From positions 1,450,535 through 1,514,534 of the forward strand of contig NZ_JH601088.1 of assembly GCF_000245755.1 (NCBI RefSeq): a stretch of 64,000 bases of DNA, read 5' to 3'. Below the pieces are notes generated by a model that was not told the DNA's origin, searched no databases, and worked only from the letters and a program-made list of their open reading frames with translations. The position numbers and the translations under genes are program-made. Positions 28,716 through 38,498 of the stretch are shown here, one piece after another (the first letter of the stretch is position 1; every line of letters begins with the position of its first letter). The DNA comes from Helcococcus kunzii ATCC 51366. GTDB lineage: Bacteria; Bacillota; Clostridia; Tissierellales; Peptoniphilaceae.

Positions 28716-30053
28716 ATGAACAAAAAATACCTATTAGAGGGGCCAGTTCTAAAATCTATTTTGATTTTAGTCCTGCCTCTTTTTATTAACAATTTAATGC
28801 AACAATTTTATAACATTGCCGATACAATAATTGTAGGCAAATTTATTGGATCAAACGCGCTTGCTGCGGTTGGTTCTTCTTTTACATTCATGGTATTTTT
28901 AACATCCATCATATATGGATTATGTTTAGGATCTGGGAGTATATTTTCAATATATTATGGCGAAAACAACGAGAAATCCCTTAAACAAGCCATTCATTCT
29001 TCATTTGTATTGATAATAGGATTAAGCTTAGCTCTAAACTTGCTTGCATATTTGATGCTTGATAATATCATTAAACTTTTAAATGTGCCAAGTGATGTGT
29101 TTCCACTAATGAAGGAATATCTCATTATAATATTTTCAGGAATTATCGCTACAACTCTATTTAATTTTACCGCTTCAGTTTTTAGATCCTTAGGCGATTC
29201 AAAAACTCCCATGATATTTCTTTCCATTTCTGTGATTTTAAATATCATCTTAGACTTAGTTTTTGTAAATAATTTTCAATGGGGAATTTCTGGTGCCGCT
29301 ATTGCAACGGTCATTTCTCAATATTTATCAGGACTAGGACTATTTATATATGCCTACTGGAAACTTGAAAACTTCAGATACAAAAAAGGTGAGAATTTGG
29401 TTAAACTAGACACTATAAAGATGATTGGGAAATATTCCGTACTGACTTCCCTACAACAATCCATCATGAATTTTGGCATCTTAATGATACAAGGACTAGT
29501 AAACTCATTTGGTACATCCGTAATGGCAGCCTTTACTGCAGGGGTTAAAATAGATGCCTTTGCGTATATGCCGGTCCAAGATTTCGGCAACGCATTTTCC
29601 ATATTTGTATCACAAAATTATGGAGCAAAAAAATTTGATAGAATCAAAAACGGATTTAAATTGAGTGTAATTAGTTCAGCAATATTTTCCGCCTTTATTT
29701 CGATAATTGTATATATCTTTGCACCACAGCTTATAGGCATTTTCTTAGACAAAACAAATCCTGACATTCTAGCAGTAGGTGTAAATTACCTAAGAACGGA
29801 AGGTGCATTCTACATAGGAATTGGCTGGCTATTTCTTTTATATGGATATTATCGTGCAATCAAAAGACCAAATATGTCCGTTATATTAACAATCTTTTCC
29901 CTGGGCACAAGAGTATTACTTGCATACTTACTATCTCCTACCTATGGTACGAATGCAATCTGGTGGGCAATCATTATTGGATGGTTTTTAGCAGACTTAG
30001 TGGGATTCACATATTATTTTAAGGTGGATGTAACAAGGATAGAAAAATATTGA
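28716..30053 (+). CDS. MATE-family efflux transporter
   Basis: A 445-residue MATE (NorM/DinF-like) protein with about 12 hydrophobic segments. These export cationic drugs or metabolites using an ion gradient. The N-terminal PLFINNLMQQFYNIADTIIV and the mid region VSQNYGAKKFDRIK are standard. The likely Na+ coupling would suit the Na+-type ATP synthase, but the sequence does not prove it. It is the second gene after rodA and is followed by a bidirectional hairpin. Confidence 0.92.
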   Translation: MNKKYLLEGPVLKSILILVLPLFINNLMQQFYNIADTIIVGKFIGSNALAAVGSSFTFMVFLTSIIYGLCLGSGSIFSIYYGENNEKSLKQAIHSSFVLIIGLSLALNLLAYLMLDNIIKLLNVPSDVFPLMKEYLIIIFSGIIATTLFNFTASVFRSLGDSKTPMIFLSISVILNIILDLVFVNNFQWGISGAAIATVISQYLSGLGLFIYAYWKLENFRYKKGENLVKLDTIKMIGKYSVLTSLQQSIMNFGILMIQGLVNSFGTSVMAAFTAGVKIDAFAYMPVQDFGNAFSIFVSQNYGAKKFDRIKNGFKLSVISSAIFSAFISIIVYIFAPQLIGIFLDKTNPDILAVGVNYLRTEGAFYIGIGWLFLLYGYYRAIKRPNMSVILTIFSLGTRVLLAYLLSPTYGTNAIWWAIIIGWFLADLVGFTYYFKVDVTRIEKY

Positions 30054-30070
30054 CAGAATTCTAAAACAAT

Positions 30071-30113
30071 GAAGCTGTTGCAGAATAACTTTATAGTTAA
30101 TCTACAACAGCTT
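30071..30113. terminator. Terminator hairpin between MATE and ABC genes
   Basis: GAAGCTGTTGCAGAATAAC (30071-30089) pairs imperfectly with GTTAATCTACAACAGCTTC (30095-30113). It is a member of the GCTGTTG terminator family and lies in a convergent spacer. Confidence 0.8.
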
Positions 30114-30150
30114 CATCAGTTTTATTGAGGGGGTAATGTTAAACTCTTTT

Positions 30151-30834
30151 CTATTTTTCTATTTCATTTTCAAACTCGCCATCGACCATTTTAAATATTT
30201 TATCTGTGTATTTCGCAACATTTGGATCATGTGTCACGATTATTATTGATAGGTCTGGAGAAATTAAGCTTCTAAATAGATTTAGAATATCTTTTGATGT
30301 TTCTTCGTCAACGGCGCCCGTCGGCTCATCAGCAAGAATAAGTTGTGGGTTATTTACAATTGAACGAGCTATCGCTACTCTTTGTTTTTGTCCTCCACTT
30401 AGTTTTGAACATTTTTTCTTATGCATTTTCTTATCTATTCCTACTTTTAAGAGTGCTTCTTCTGCCATTTTGTTAATATTCTTTCCTCTTAATTTAGAGT
30501 CAAAATAAAGTGGTACTTTTACATTTTCAATAACCGTGTCCTCTTCAATTAAAAGATATTCTTGATATACAAAACTAATCTGTTTTCCTCTAATCTCATC
30601 AAGTTTAGAATTAAAAATGTTTTTCATATCAATATCATTAAAGAAGTATTCGCCTGAATCAAAATCTTCAATGCCACCTATAATATTTAGAAGGGTAGAT
30701 TTACCCACGCCACTGGTACCCATGATTGAAACAAATGAATTTTTGTTTAGCTCAAAATTTAGATTTTTCAATACATGTAGTTCATTTTCCTTTTTTCTGT
30801 TATAAAATTTATTTAGATTCTTTATTTTTATCAT
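30151..30834 (-). CDS. ABC transporter ATP-binding protein (MacB/LolD class)
   Basis: A 227-residue ATPase with Walker A GTSGVGKST (residues about 39-47), Q-loop VYQEYLLIEE, signature LSGGQKQR, Walker B LILADEPTG and switch His in THD. The DEPTGAVD wording places it with MacB/LolD/FtsE-type exporters working with FtsX-fold permeases. It follows the two permease genes, starting 2 bp after the preceding stop, with AAGGAG 7 nt before ATG. Substrate unknown; peptide or antimicrobial resistance export is the usual role of such trios. Confidence 0.93.
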   Translation of the reverse strand: MIKIKNLNKFYNRKKENELHVLKNLNFELNKNSFVSIMGTSGVGKSTLLNIIGGIEDFDSGEYFFNDIDMKNIFNSKLDEIRGKQISFVYQEYLLIEEDTVIENVKVPLYFDSKLRGKNINKMAEEALLKVGIDKKMHKKKCSKLSGGQKQRVAIARSIVNNPQLILADEPTGAVDEETSKDILNLFRSLISPDLSIIIVTHDPNVAKYTDKIFKMVDGEFENEIEK

Positions 30835-30835
30835 T

Positions 30836-31897
30836 CTAATTCTCCTTGTATGATTGTGCTAGAGATTTTCTCGAATATTTTATCGTATTCAATAAGGTTG
30901 CTATCATCAACATCGCCATGTATAATGCAAAAACTAGAAGAATGGATTTTATTCGTAAATCATATCTTAAAAGTCCCATAATTCCTTTTACGACAAATTT
31001 ATCCATTAGTAAAAATGTCGTCAAAGCTATAGCGAAACATATGATAAATGTCAGTATTACTTCTATAAAAATCATCGAATAGAAATGTAATTTCTTCATA
31101 CCATTAAATCTATAAATGAAATATTTCTTCTTTCGAGAATTTAATATATGAGAAAATAGGAATGCTAGTCCAAGTAAGGAAAGAAATATTACAAGTCCAA
31201 CCATAAAACTCATTTTCTTTTCAGCAGACATTATAAAATCTGAAAGAACTATTATGTTTGCCTTTGTCTTTAAATTTTTTTCAACTTCATTTATAAATTC
31301 TTTTCTTTCCGTTTCCTTCATATTTTCTTTCGTAAAAATTTTAAAATCAAATAACTTTAGATCTAGGTCTTTCACTAATTTCCCTGACCCTATAAAATAA
31401 TCATTTATAGCAATATCTGTATATCCAACAACTTCAGTAGTGATATTATTAATTTTTATTTTATCACCAATCTTGATTTTGTTAACTGCATTAACACTTT
31501 GTGGAATGGCAATCTCATATTTGTCTGATGCTATTTTAGGAGCGACTCCTTCTTGTTGCGAAGTAAATGAACTTTTAACTAAAGCCATGACATCCATAAC
31601 ATTAGCATGTAAACTTTCTTCCTCTGTCATAAAGTCTAGATAATATGGAAATTCAAAATCTAATACAAATCTTTCAACTCTATCATCATCAGCAAGTTTT
31701 TGAATATAATCAAAGTCTAGCTCTGGGTCAATAAATTCATATCTTGCAAATTTATTAAAATTTGCCATTTGTTTATTTTCAATAGTTTTTCTTGAGGCAA
31801 GTATCATAAAACAAAGTAATATTGAGATAATTAGATAAATAATATAAAGTATATTTTTTCTAAAATTATTTTTTATTTCTTTTAATATTATTTTCAT
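30836..31897 (-). CDS. FtsX-type ABC permease, second subunit
   Basis: A 353-residue permease with one N-terminal membrane segment (KNILYIIYLIISILLCFMIL), a large extracellular region and three C-terminal segments, the MacB/FtsX layout. The start is set at ATG 31897, which overlaps the stop of the upstream permease (ATGA), not at the longer in-frame start. The pair of similar permeases probably forms a heterodimer served by the downstream ATPase. Confidence 0.83.
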   Translation of the reverse strand: MKIILKEIKNNFRKNILYIIYLIISILLCFMILASRKTIENKQMANFNKFARYEFIDPELDFDYIQKLADDDRVERFVLDFEFPYYLDFMTEEESLHANVMDVMALVKSSFTSQQEGVAPKIASDKYEIAIPQSVNAVNKIKIGDKIKINNITTEVVGYTDIAINDYFIGSGKLVKDLDLKLFDFKIFTKENMKETERKEFINEVEKNLKTKANIIVLSDFIMSAEKKMSFMVGLVIFLSLLGLAFLFSHILNSRKKKYFIYRFNGMKKLHFYSMIFIEVILTFIICFAIALTTFLLMDKFVVKGIMGLLRYDLRIKSILLVFALYMAMLMIATLLNTIKYSRKSLAQSYKEN

Positions 31898-33174
31898 TTT
31901 TTCACCCCATATCTTTGTCTTGAATACTTGTTTCTGATATTTTTCACTGGCCAATAGGAAATTGTGGATATTATTAACATAAATATCGCTGATAATACTA
32001 ATATTTCATCAAAATGAAGATTATTGTCATCCATAATCAATCTATCAAAGATAGGCATATGAACAACATAATTATATTCTATAAAGTCTATATCCAAAAT
32101 TCTAAATAGAATAGTATAAAAAATAAAAGGTAAGATAAACAGTAACATGTAGTATCCTGCTGTTATAATATACATTTTTTTTAAGGATAATCCATTTAAA
32201 TAATATATTTTATAGCGATTTTCAAGTTTATCTTTATTTACGTATCCTATGCTTATTATTGTTAAAATAAGTATTACGATAAATGATAAGATTAAATCAA
32301 AGCGTGAATTAAACATGCTTTCTAAAGATATATTTTGCACCGCAAAGATCTCTTCACTTGTACCGTAATATCCTAATTTATTATCATTAACAAATTTATC
32401 AAATTTTTCTAAATCTTTTTCTGTCGCCTTTTCATTTAGATATAAAATTGACTGACTTTGATTATATTCTATCGATTCATAATTAGGTTTTTCATGTATT
32501 TTATTAAATATCTCATTTTCTAAAGCAATAAATTTTGGATAATCAGGATATACTTTATTAAATACAGATTCCCAAGTAAAATTTCCTTCCGCCGTAAAAA
32601 TAGCCCCATCCATTAAATGAGTTTCATCATCATAATAACCTTCAATAATAAAATTAAATGTTTCACCAGATTTCTTTGTCGCTATGACATCACCTTTTTT
32701 AAATTTATTTTTTAAATTACTTTGTACAACTACCGGTATCTTATTCCCTGTTGTCTCTAAGTTGTATTTACCTTCAAAATGAGGTTCTACAATCTTTATT
32801 GTAAGTGAATCTAAAATATCTACTGCAATATCATCATTTTCTCCATATTTAAAAGATTCATGTAGATATATTGGAGTCATTCCAATAAATGTTTCTGGAT
32901 GATTTCTACAATATTCATATATTTTTTCTTTTTCTTTAATAAAATCTTTACCAGCTTCTTCTGCAACATTTTCTAAAGTATGTACTCCAACCTGTTTCCC
33001 CATAAACACTATAGAATGCCTCAAGGGCGTGTTCCACAATTCTGCCGACAATTTATTTACCGTTTTATATCTGTTATAAAAGGTAATACTCATAAGTAAG
33101 CTAAAAATAATTTGTACAAAGATAATCACTCTTACAAGTCGATTACTTTTATAAACCTGTTTTAATATCCCCAT
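31894..33174 (-). CDS. FtsX-type ABC permease, first subunit
   Basis: A 426-residue permease with the same plan: one N-terminal segment (VRVIIFVQIIFSLLMSITFY), about 230 extracellular residues and three C-terminal segments. The start is placed at ATG 33174 because GGAGGAAGG lies just upstream; an ATG four codons earlier contains that site. It opens the three-gene exporter operon. Sequence outside the membrane segments is unlike well-known families, so the substrate cannot be named. Confidence 0.8.
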   Translation of the reverse strand: MGILKQVYKSNRLVRVIIFVQIIFSLLMSITFYNRYKTVNKLSAELWNTPLRHSIVFMGKQVGVHTLENVAEEAGKDFIKEKEKIYEYCRNHPETFIGMTPIYLHESFKYGENDDIAVDILDSLTIKIVEPHFEGKYNLETTGNKIPVVVQSNLKNKFKKGDVIATKKSGETFNFIIEGYYDDETHLMDGAIFTAEGNFTWESVFNKVYPDYPKFIALENEIFNKIHEKPNYESIEYNQSQSILYLNEKATEKDLEKFDKFVNDNKLGYYGTSEEIFAVQNISLESMFNSRFDLILSFIVILILTIISIGYVNKDKLENRYKIYYLNGLSLKKMYIITAGYYMLLFILPFIFYTILFRILDIDFIEYNYVVHMPIFDRLIMDDNNLHFDEILVLSAIFMLIISTISYWPVKNIRNKYSRQRYGVKK

Positions 33175-33286
33175 TCCTTCCTCCATAATTTACTTTAATT
33201 TCATCTTACCAAGAAAAAATTAAGAAAAAGTCCGAAATAGTTAAAAAATTATTAAGATATTATTAAATAGTCTTTAAATAAAAAAA

Positions 33287-33322
33287 GGCTGTAGCAAAAT
33301 ACTAAAAGTATTTGCTACAACC
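33287..33322 (-). terminator. Terminator of pcp operon
   Basis: On the minus strand GGTTGTAGCAAATAC and GTATTTTGCTACAGCC form a long stem followed by seven T residues. Member of the GCTGTTG-like terminator family. Confidence 0.85.
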
Positions 33323-33342
33323 CATTTATTTATGTTGTTAAA

Positions 33343-33987
33343 TTATTGAGTTTGTCCCATGTTTACATCAATGTCTTCGTCTAATTCAACAATTGCTTCA
33401 ATAGCATGTGTGATACCTTGAGCAATCATTTCTAAAGACATGAATGGTGTGCCATTTGCTTTATCTACTACTTGGTCAGCTGCAAATGGAACGTGCATAA
33501 ACCCACTCTTGATTTTCTTATTGTGTTTGTCAATATAGTATAAAACGCTGTATAAAACATCGTTACATACAAATGTACCCGCTGTATATGACATATGTGC
33601 TGGTATTTCGTGTTTACGAATATTTTCTACCATTCCTTTAACTGGTAATGTTGAGAAATATGCTGTTTCCCCATCTTCAAATATCTTTTCACCAGTAGGT
33701 TGGTTTCCTTCGTTGTCTGCAATTCTACCATCAGCCCAGTTTATACCAACAAATTCAACAGTTAAAGCTGATCTACCGCCCGCTTGACCTATTGAAAGCA
33801 CTACGTCTGGGTTTATTTCTTCTATTTTATCAAAAATAGTTTTAGGACCTTCCTTAAATACTGTAGGAATTTCAAGTTTTACAATTTCTGCACCTTTTAT
33901 TTCGTCTTCTACCATCTTCACCGCTTCTAATGCTGGGTTTACTTTTTCACCACCAAATGGATCAAAAGCTGTTAATAAAATTTTCAT
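33343..33987 (-). CDS. pcp: Pyrrolidone-carboxyl peptidase
   Basis: A 214-residue C15 cysteine peptidase that removes N-terminal pyroglutamate from peptides. The N-terminal FDPFGGE, the GQAGGR motif, the catalytic Cys in SYTAGTFVCN and the catalytic His in HVPF are all present, and the length is standard. It follows DUF969 and DUF979, an arrangement common in Firmicutes. Released 5-oxoproline may be moved by those membrane proteins. AGGAGG precedes the start. Confidence 0.96.
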   Translation of the reverse strand: MKILLTAFDPFGGEKVNPALEAVKMVEDEIKGAEIVKLEIPTVFKEGPKTIFDKIEEINPDVVLSIGQAGGRSALTVEFVGINWADGRIADNEGNQPTGEKIFEDGETAYFSTLPVKGMVENIRKHEIPAHMSYTAGTFVCNDVLYSVLYYIDKHNKKIKSGFMHVPFAADQVVDKANGTPFMSLEMIAQGITHAIEAIVELDEDIDVNMGQTQ

Positions 33988-34033
33988 ATATCCTCCTCTT
34001 TCATTTTCCTACTATTTAATAATACCATATATT

Positions 34034-34984
34034 CTATTTAAATATTATCATATATACGATTTGAACCACTATCATTATTAATGCTGGAATGATTTGATTC
34101 TTAATTACCCCATTTTTATCTTCCATCTCAAGTATAGCGACCGGAACAATATTAAAGTTTGCTGCCATTGGTGTCATTAAAGTACCACAGTAACCTGTTG
34201 TTAAAGCAAGCATTCCTATTAAAGCTGGATCTGCGCCATATTGTAACACGAATGGGGCCCCGATACCAACGGTCATAACTGTAATAGCTGCAAATGCATT
34301 ACCCATTATCATTGTAAATAGAACCATTCCGATTGCAAATACGATAATACCAACATTTACATTTCCTTTAGGGATAATATTACCAACTAAGTTAGCTATA
34401 ACTTCACCAACTCCTGCTTCAGTAAATATAGCACCTAAACTTGCTAAGAACATTGGAAGCATACATAATGGTCCAACCATATCTAACAGTCTTTTATTGT
34501 CTGCTAAGAATGTAGATATTGTTGTATCGTTGTTCATAATCTTCAATGTAATTGCTGCACATATTACCCCAAGAGTAACACCCACCAAAGCACCAAGTTT
34601 TGTAAATACTGTCGCAAATAAGATTGCAAAAAGTCCAATCATTAACGCTGGTATAAATATCTTATACCCAATTTTATTAGACATTTTTTCTGTGTATTCA
34701 TCTGTTGGGACATCATTTTTACCAGGTTTAACTAAATTAAAGATTGGTGGTACTGCCATGATTAAGATTAAAACACCAACATATTTTTCTGGTATCCATC
34801 TACCAAAAGCAATTACTACACCTAAAAGTCCCCAAAACAACGCTGTTGTTGCACTTTTTGGATTTTCTTTATCCTGTAAATTATTTATCCCTACATAAAT
34901 AAGAATAAGTCCGATTAGAAAATATACTATCTCAAGTATTTTTGTACCTATAGCTATATCTGGATTATTAAAAAATTCTAACAT
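34034..34984 (-). CDS. DUF979 membrane protein
   Basis: A 316-residue membrane protein with about nine segments, of the DUF979 family. The family nearly always sits next to DUF969 and often next to pcp, as here. The two together look like a split carrier of the ion-transporter type: the Gly-rich ALTTGYCGTLMTPMAANFN stretch resembles a substrate loop. Transport of 5-oxoproline or pyroglutamyl peptides is inference from context. It starts 1 bp after the DUF969 stop. Confidence 0.88.
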   Translation of the reverse strand: MLEFFNNPDIAIGTKILEIVYFLIGLILIYVGINNLQDKENPKSATTALFWGLLGVVIAFGRWIPEKYVGVLILIMAVPPIFNLVKPGKNDVPTDEYTEKMSNKIGYKIFIPALMIGLFAILFATVFTKLGALVGVTLGVICAAITLKIMNNDTTISTFLADNKRLLDMVGPLCMLPMFLASLGAIFTEAGVGEVIANLVGNIIPKGNVNVGIIVFAIGMVLFTMIMGNAFAAITVMTVGIGAPFVLQYGADPALIGMLALTTGYCGTLMTPMAANFNIVPVAILEMEDKNGVIKNQIIPALIMIVVQIVYMIIFK

Positions 34985-34985
34985 C

Positions 34986-35675
34986 TTAAGCCTCCTTCTT
35001 AGCTAATTTTCCGTACTTTTTAGCTAGTTGTCTATCTTTTATGTAGAAGTATACACATGCTACAATCAATGAGATAATCGCTGTAGGAATGGTTACCTTA
35101 GCAAGCTCTATAAGTTCAACATTATAACCTAAATCTTTAAGTGTACCTTGAACCAATAGTCCTCCACCTCCACCAACGAATAGTACTTGGAAGAAGAACC
35201 ATATAATGTTTTCCATAGCCGCACTCATACCTTTTACTTCATCTAAATATTTCGGATGAACTTCACCATGTTCTGCTTTAATCGCACCTTCCGCCATTGG
35301 CATGATGATAGGTCTAATAAATCCTGCAACCCCACCAAAACTTGCGTTAAATGCTGCAAATATTGATCTAAAAATACCATAACTTACAATTACTTTACCT
35401 GGGCTTGCATTCTTAACCTTTCCGATCAGTTTAGCTGCAGATTGTTTTAACCCATTTCTTTCTAAAGTACCTGTAACAAACATGATAACAACAAATATCA
35501 TCATCGCTCTGTTAGTTACGAAACTTTTTCCTAAAGTTACTAAGAATGTCTCAACCCCCATTCCACTTGCAAGGGCTGTAGCAATCATCGCTACGAATAT
35601 TACTAATATCGAGTTAAGCTTTAACGCAAAACCAATAATTAGGACTGCTAGCCCTACTAATTTAATTAAATCCAT
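34986..35675 (-). CDS. DUF969 membrane protein
   Basis: A 229-residue membrane protein of the DUF969 family with about six segments. FNASFGGVAGFIRPIIMPMA and the glycine run in FVGGGGGLLVQ are recognisable. The start is placed at ATG 35675, four codons inside the longest frame, because GGGAGG lies just upstream. It opens the DUF969-DUF979-pcp operon. Confidence 0.88.
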   Translation of the reverse strand: MDLIKLVGLAVLIIGFALKLNSILVIFVAMIATALASGMGVETFLVTLGKSFVTNRAMMIFVVIMFVTGTLERNGLKQSAAKLIGKVKNASPGKVIVSYGIFRSIFAAFNASFGGVAGFIRPIIMPMAEGAIKAEHGEVHPKYLDEVKGMSAAMENIIWFFFQVLFVGGGGGLLVQGTLKDLGYNVELIELAKVTIPTAIISLIVACVYFYIKDRQLAKKYGKLAKKEA

Positions 35676-35732
35676 TTTTCCTCCCATTATTTTTTATTTT
35701 ATAAATTTAATTACACTTACATAAAAAAAAGA

Positions 35733-36170
35733 TTATCCTATAATACCTATTTCTTCTAAAGCTAAATTTAAAGCATGTTTATCAAAATGTCTAAATTCAT
35801 ATCCCTTTGTAACTACGTCAACATACCATTTTTCCGGGACTGCGGGGACCTTACTTGCCGGCTCATTCATTATATAGGCAAAGCCCTCAACTAAGCCGTC
35901 ATCCGTCTTTACTGTTATATCTACTTTAGAATATAGCTCTGGAAATCTCTCATATATATCTATATTCTTTTCGACTTCAGTATCAATCTCCCAGATCGCA
36001 ACTGGTACCTCGTCTTCACCAACTTCAATTTCAAGATTTAGATATCCATTGCCTCTAAATCTTATCCTTGAATTTCTTATAGCTCCTATCGCTAAGCATT
36101 CTCCTTGATGTCCCATGTCTCTCATAAATTCATCATTGAGATTGCTGCCATAGGCAATATATTTTTTCAA
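35733..36170 (-). CDS. Gamma-glutamylcyclotransferase-like protein
   Basis: A 145-residue GGCT/AIG2-like protein with the substrate-loop motif YIAYGSNL at the N-terminus and the conserved acidic residue of the family in the LDIYE-like segment NIDIYERFP. Such enzymes cyclise gamma-glutamyl residues to 5-oxoproline. It sits 58 bp upstream of DUF969 on the same strand, so it is probably part of the same pyroglutamate-related unit. Exact substrate unknown. Confidence 0.82.
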   Translation of the reverse strand: MKKYIAYGSNLNDEFMRDMGHQGECLAIGAIRNSRIRFRGNGYLNLEIEVGEDEVPVAIWEIDTEVEKNIDIYERFPELYSKVDITVKTDDGLVEGFAYIMNEPASKVPAVPEKWYVDVVTKGYEFRHFDKHALNLALEEIGIIG

Positions 36171-36273
36171 GCATTCCTCCTAAAATTTATTTTCCTTAAA
36201 AAAAAGGACAAGATTTTCGATATATTTTATTGATATATTTAATAATCTAGCCTTAAATTATCATAATTAAGTT

Positions 36274-37668
36274 TTACTTAGCTTCATCGATTTCATTTTC
36301 TAAATCATCTTCTCTTTTATGTGTAAATTCATCATACACAGTTATCTTAGCTGTGATAATTCTTTTATCCTTTACTTCTAAAACTTGAATTGAAAGATTT
36401 TCATAATCGATTTTTGGCTTTTCTTCATCATTTGGAATGTATCCCAATAGATAAATTATAAGACCACCAATCGTATCATAATCATCCGTTTCTTCATCTA
36501 TCTTACTTCCCGTTTCATAATTAAAATCTCTAATAGAAATTGAAGCCTTTACTTCATAGACATCATCGGAAATTTTTCTAATTTCAGGTTCATCATGATC
36601 ATATTCATCATCAATATTTCCAACAATCTCTTCAATCAAATCTTCCATTGTTACTATACCTGCAAAACCACCATATTCATCTATTAATAGCGCCATATGA
36701 CGATTATTAGTTTGTAACTCACTAAATAACTCATTTATATTTTTTCTTTCTGGTACAAAATATGCCGGTTTCATAATCTTTCTAATATTTACATTTTCAA
36801 ATCCAACAATATAAGATTCGAGTAAATAGTCTTTAAGATATAAAACCCCAATGATATTGTCCACATCTTCGTTATAAACAGGTATACGAGAATATTTTAA
36901 TGAAAGCATATCATCTTTATATTCACTAAATTCATCATTTATATCAATCATAAACACTTCGGTCCTTGGTGTCATGATTTCTTCTGCGTATGTTTCATCA
37001 AAATTAATAACAGAATTAATCATTTCACTTTCAACCGCATCTATTATTCCTTGAGAATGCCCTTGTTGGACCAATGATTTGATATCATTAATTGTAATTC
37101 TAGCTTCCATATCTTCCGCTCTTATACCAAGAAGCTTTAAGAATAGATTTGTCGTTTTCGATAAAAGCCATACAAAAGGCTTAAACAACTTATTTACAAA
37201 TGATATAGTGCCAACTGCAGATCTTGCAAACTCTTCACTTCTAACTATCGCCACTCTCTTTGGAATTAGTTCACCAAAAACTATTGTTATAAAGGAAAGT
37301 ATTAATGTTATAAGTATTTGAGAAACAGTCCTTGAATACGGTACGCCCCAATTTGACATAGCATATCCTAATTTTATTGAAATCCCGGTAGCTGCAGATG
37401 CAGAATTTAGAAATCCTGCCAATGTTATTGCTACTTGAATAACTGATAAAAGATTTGACTGATCCTTTAATAAATTTAAAATACTTTCTGCTTTTTTGTC
37501 GCCATCTTCCGCGTCATGTTTTAATCTGCCTTGATCAACAGAAACCATAGCCATTTCTGATGCCGCAAAAAAAGCGTTTACCAGCGTTAATATTATGATT
37601 AAAATTAATTGTCCTAATAAATTACCGTTACCGAGGTCCACCTCCGGGACCGCCTGTGGTATATCCAT
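36274..37668 (-). CDS. CorC/HlyC-family membrane protein (DUF21-CBS-CorC)
   Basis: A 464-residue protein: DUF21 membrane domain (residues about 15-215, four segments), a pair of CBS domains (EIMTPRTEVFMIDI, then IRKIMKPAYFVPE) and a C-terminal CorC/HlyC FAD-binding-like domain. The family is tied to Mg2+/Co2+ efflux or tolerance; the hemolysin label is historical. Length and order are standard. It is transcribed alone, ending about 100 bp before the GGCT gene start on the same strand. Confidence 0.9.
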   Translation of the reverse strand: MDIPQAVPEVDLGNGNLLGQLILIIILTLVNAFFAASEMAMVSVDQGRLKHDAEDGDKKAESILNLLKDQSNLLSVIQVAITLAGFLNSASAATGISIKLGYAMSNWGVPYSRTVSQILITLILSFITIVFGELIPKRVAIVRSEEFARSAVGTISFVNKLFKPFVWLLSKTTNLFLKLLGIRAEDMEARITINDIKSLVQQGHSQGIIDAVESEMINSVINFDETYAEEIMTPRTEVFMIDINDEFSEYKDDMLSLKYSRIPVYNEDVDNIIGVLYLKDYLLESYIVGFENVNIRKIMKPAYFVPERKNINELFSELQTNNRHMALLIDEYGGFAGIVTMEDLIEEIVGNIDDEYDHDEPEIRKISDDVYEVKASISIRDFNYETGSKIDEETDDYDTIGGLIIYLLGYIPNDEEKPKIDYENLSIQVLEVKDKRIITAKITVYDEFTHKREDDLENEIDEAK

Positions 37669-37848
37669 ATTGCCTCCAAATTTATTTATTTATACAGAAA
37701 TTCTATCATATTTAACTAAATTAAACAATTGGATAAGTCATATATATTCTACGTATAGTAGAATTTCTTCATAAAATCATTTATTTACAGAATTTAATTA
37801 ATAATGTACTATATAGACAATAGATCTATTGAAAAGGAAGAGGAAGAA

Positions 37849-38379
37849 ATGTTACAAAATAAAATCGGGAAATATATCAAACATTTAAGAAAATGTAAAG
37901 GAATGACACAAAAAGATTTAGCTGATAAATTAAGTATTTCATTCCAAACTATATCTAAATGGGAAAATGGCGATAGTTTACCAGATACTTCCCTATTGTT
38001 AGATTTAGCAAATACATTAGACACAAATGTAGATATATTGCTAAATGGAGGAATAGTCGTGAGAGATAATAGAAAATTTATGTCTGTAGAAGATGTCATT
38101 TTAGGATTTGAATCTATAGAAAATGTAAAAAAATATTTTGGTGAAAAAAGTACCTTCTATATCGGTATGATTGAAGGTATTAATTCAAAAATGAATATAG
38201 ACCTTGAAGAATATCTAGCAAATAAAGAGTCTCGAGAAGTTATGATAACTGAGGTACTAGTTCAACACATTATGAATGGTGGAAAAATCGATATTAACGA
38301 AGCTGAGAAATATATTTCAAGTAATAAAATGATAAAAATATTAAAAGAATATATTCACAAATTTGAAAAAGAAAATTAA
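37849..38379 (+). CDS. XRE-family HTH regulator with C-terminal helical domain
   Basis: A 176-residue regulator. Its N-terminal HTH (GKYIKHLRKCKGMTQKDLAD, SFQTISKWENGDSLPD) is followed by a helical region of about 100 residues without recognised motif. I place the start at ATG 37849 because AGGAAGAGG lies 4-12 nt upstream; the longer frame from 37804 has no ribosome binding site. A terminator follows at 38400-38444. The adjacent Cys-rich gene starts after that terminator, so coregulation is possible but not required. Confidence 0.85.
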   Translation: MLQNKIGKYIKHLRKCKGMTQKDLADKLSISFQTISKWENGDSLPDTSLLLDLANTLDTNVDILLNGGIVVRDNRKFMSVEDVILGFESIENVKKYFGEKSTFYIGMIEGINSKMNIDLEEYLANKESREVMITEVLVQHIMNGGKIDINEAEKYISSNKMIKILKEYIHKFEKEN

Positions 38380-38399
38380 ATATTTTTTACAAGTTTTTT

Positions 38400-38444
38400 A
38401 TACACTATAGAAATTATATGAATGATTTTTATAGTGTATATTTT
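38400..38444 (+). terminator. Terminator of the XRE gene
   Basis: ATACACTATA (38400-38409) and TATAGTGTAT (38430-38439) form a 10-bp stem followed by T residues. Confidence 0.82.
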
Positions 38445-38498
38445 TATTGCGTGGGTATAACATAGTTAGTAAGTAATAAAAAAATGGAGGGTTTATTT

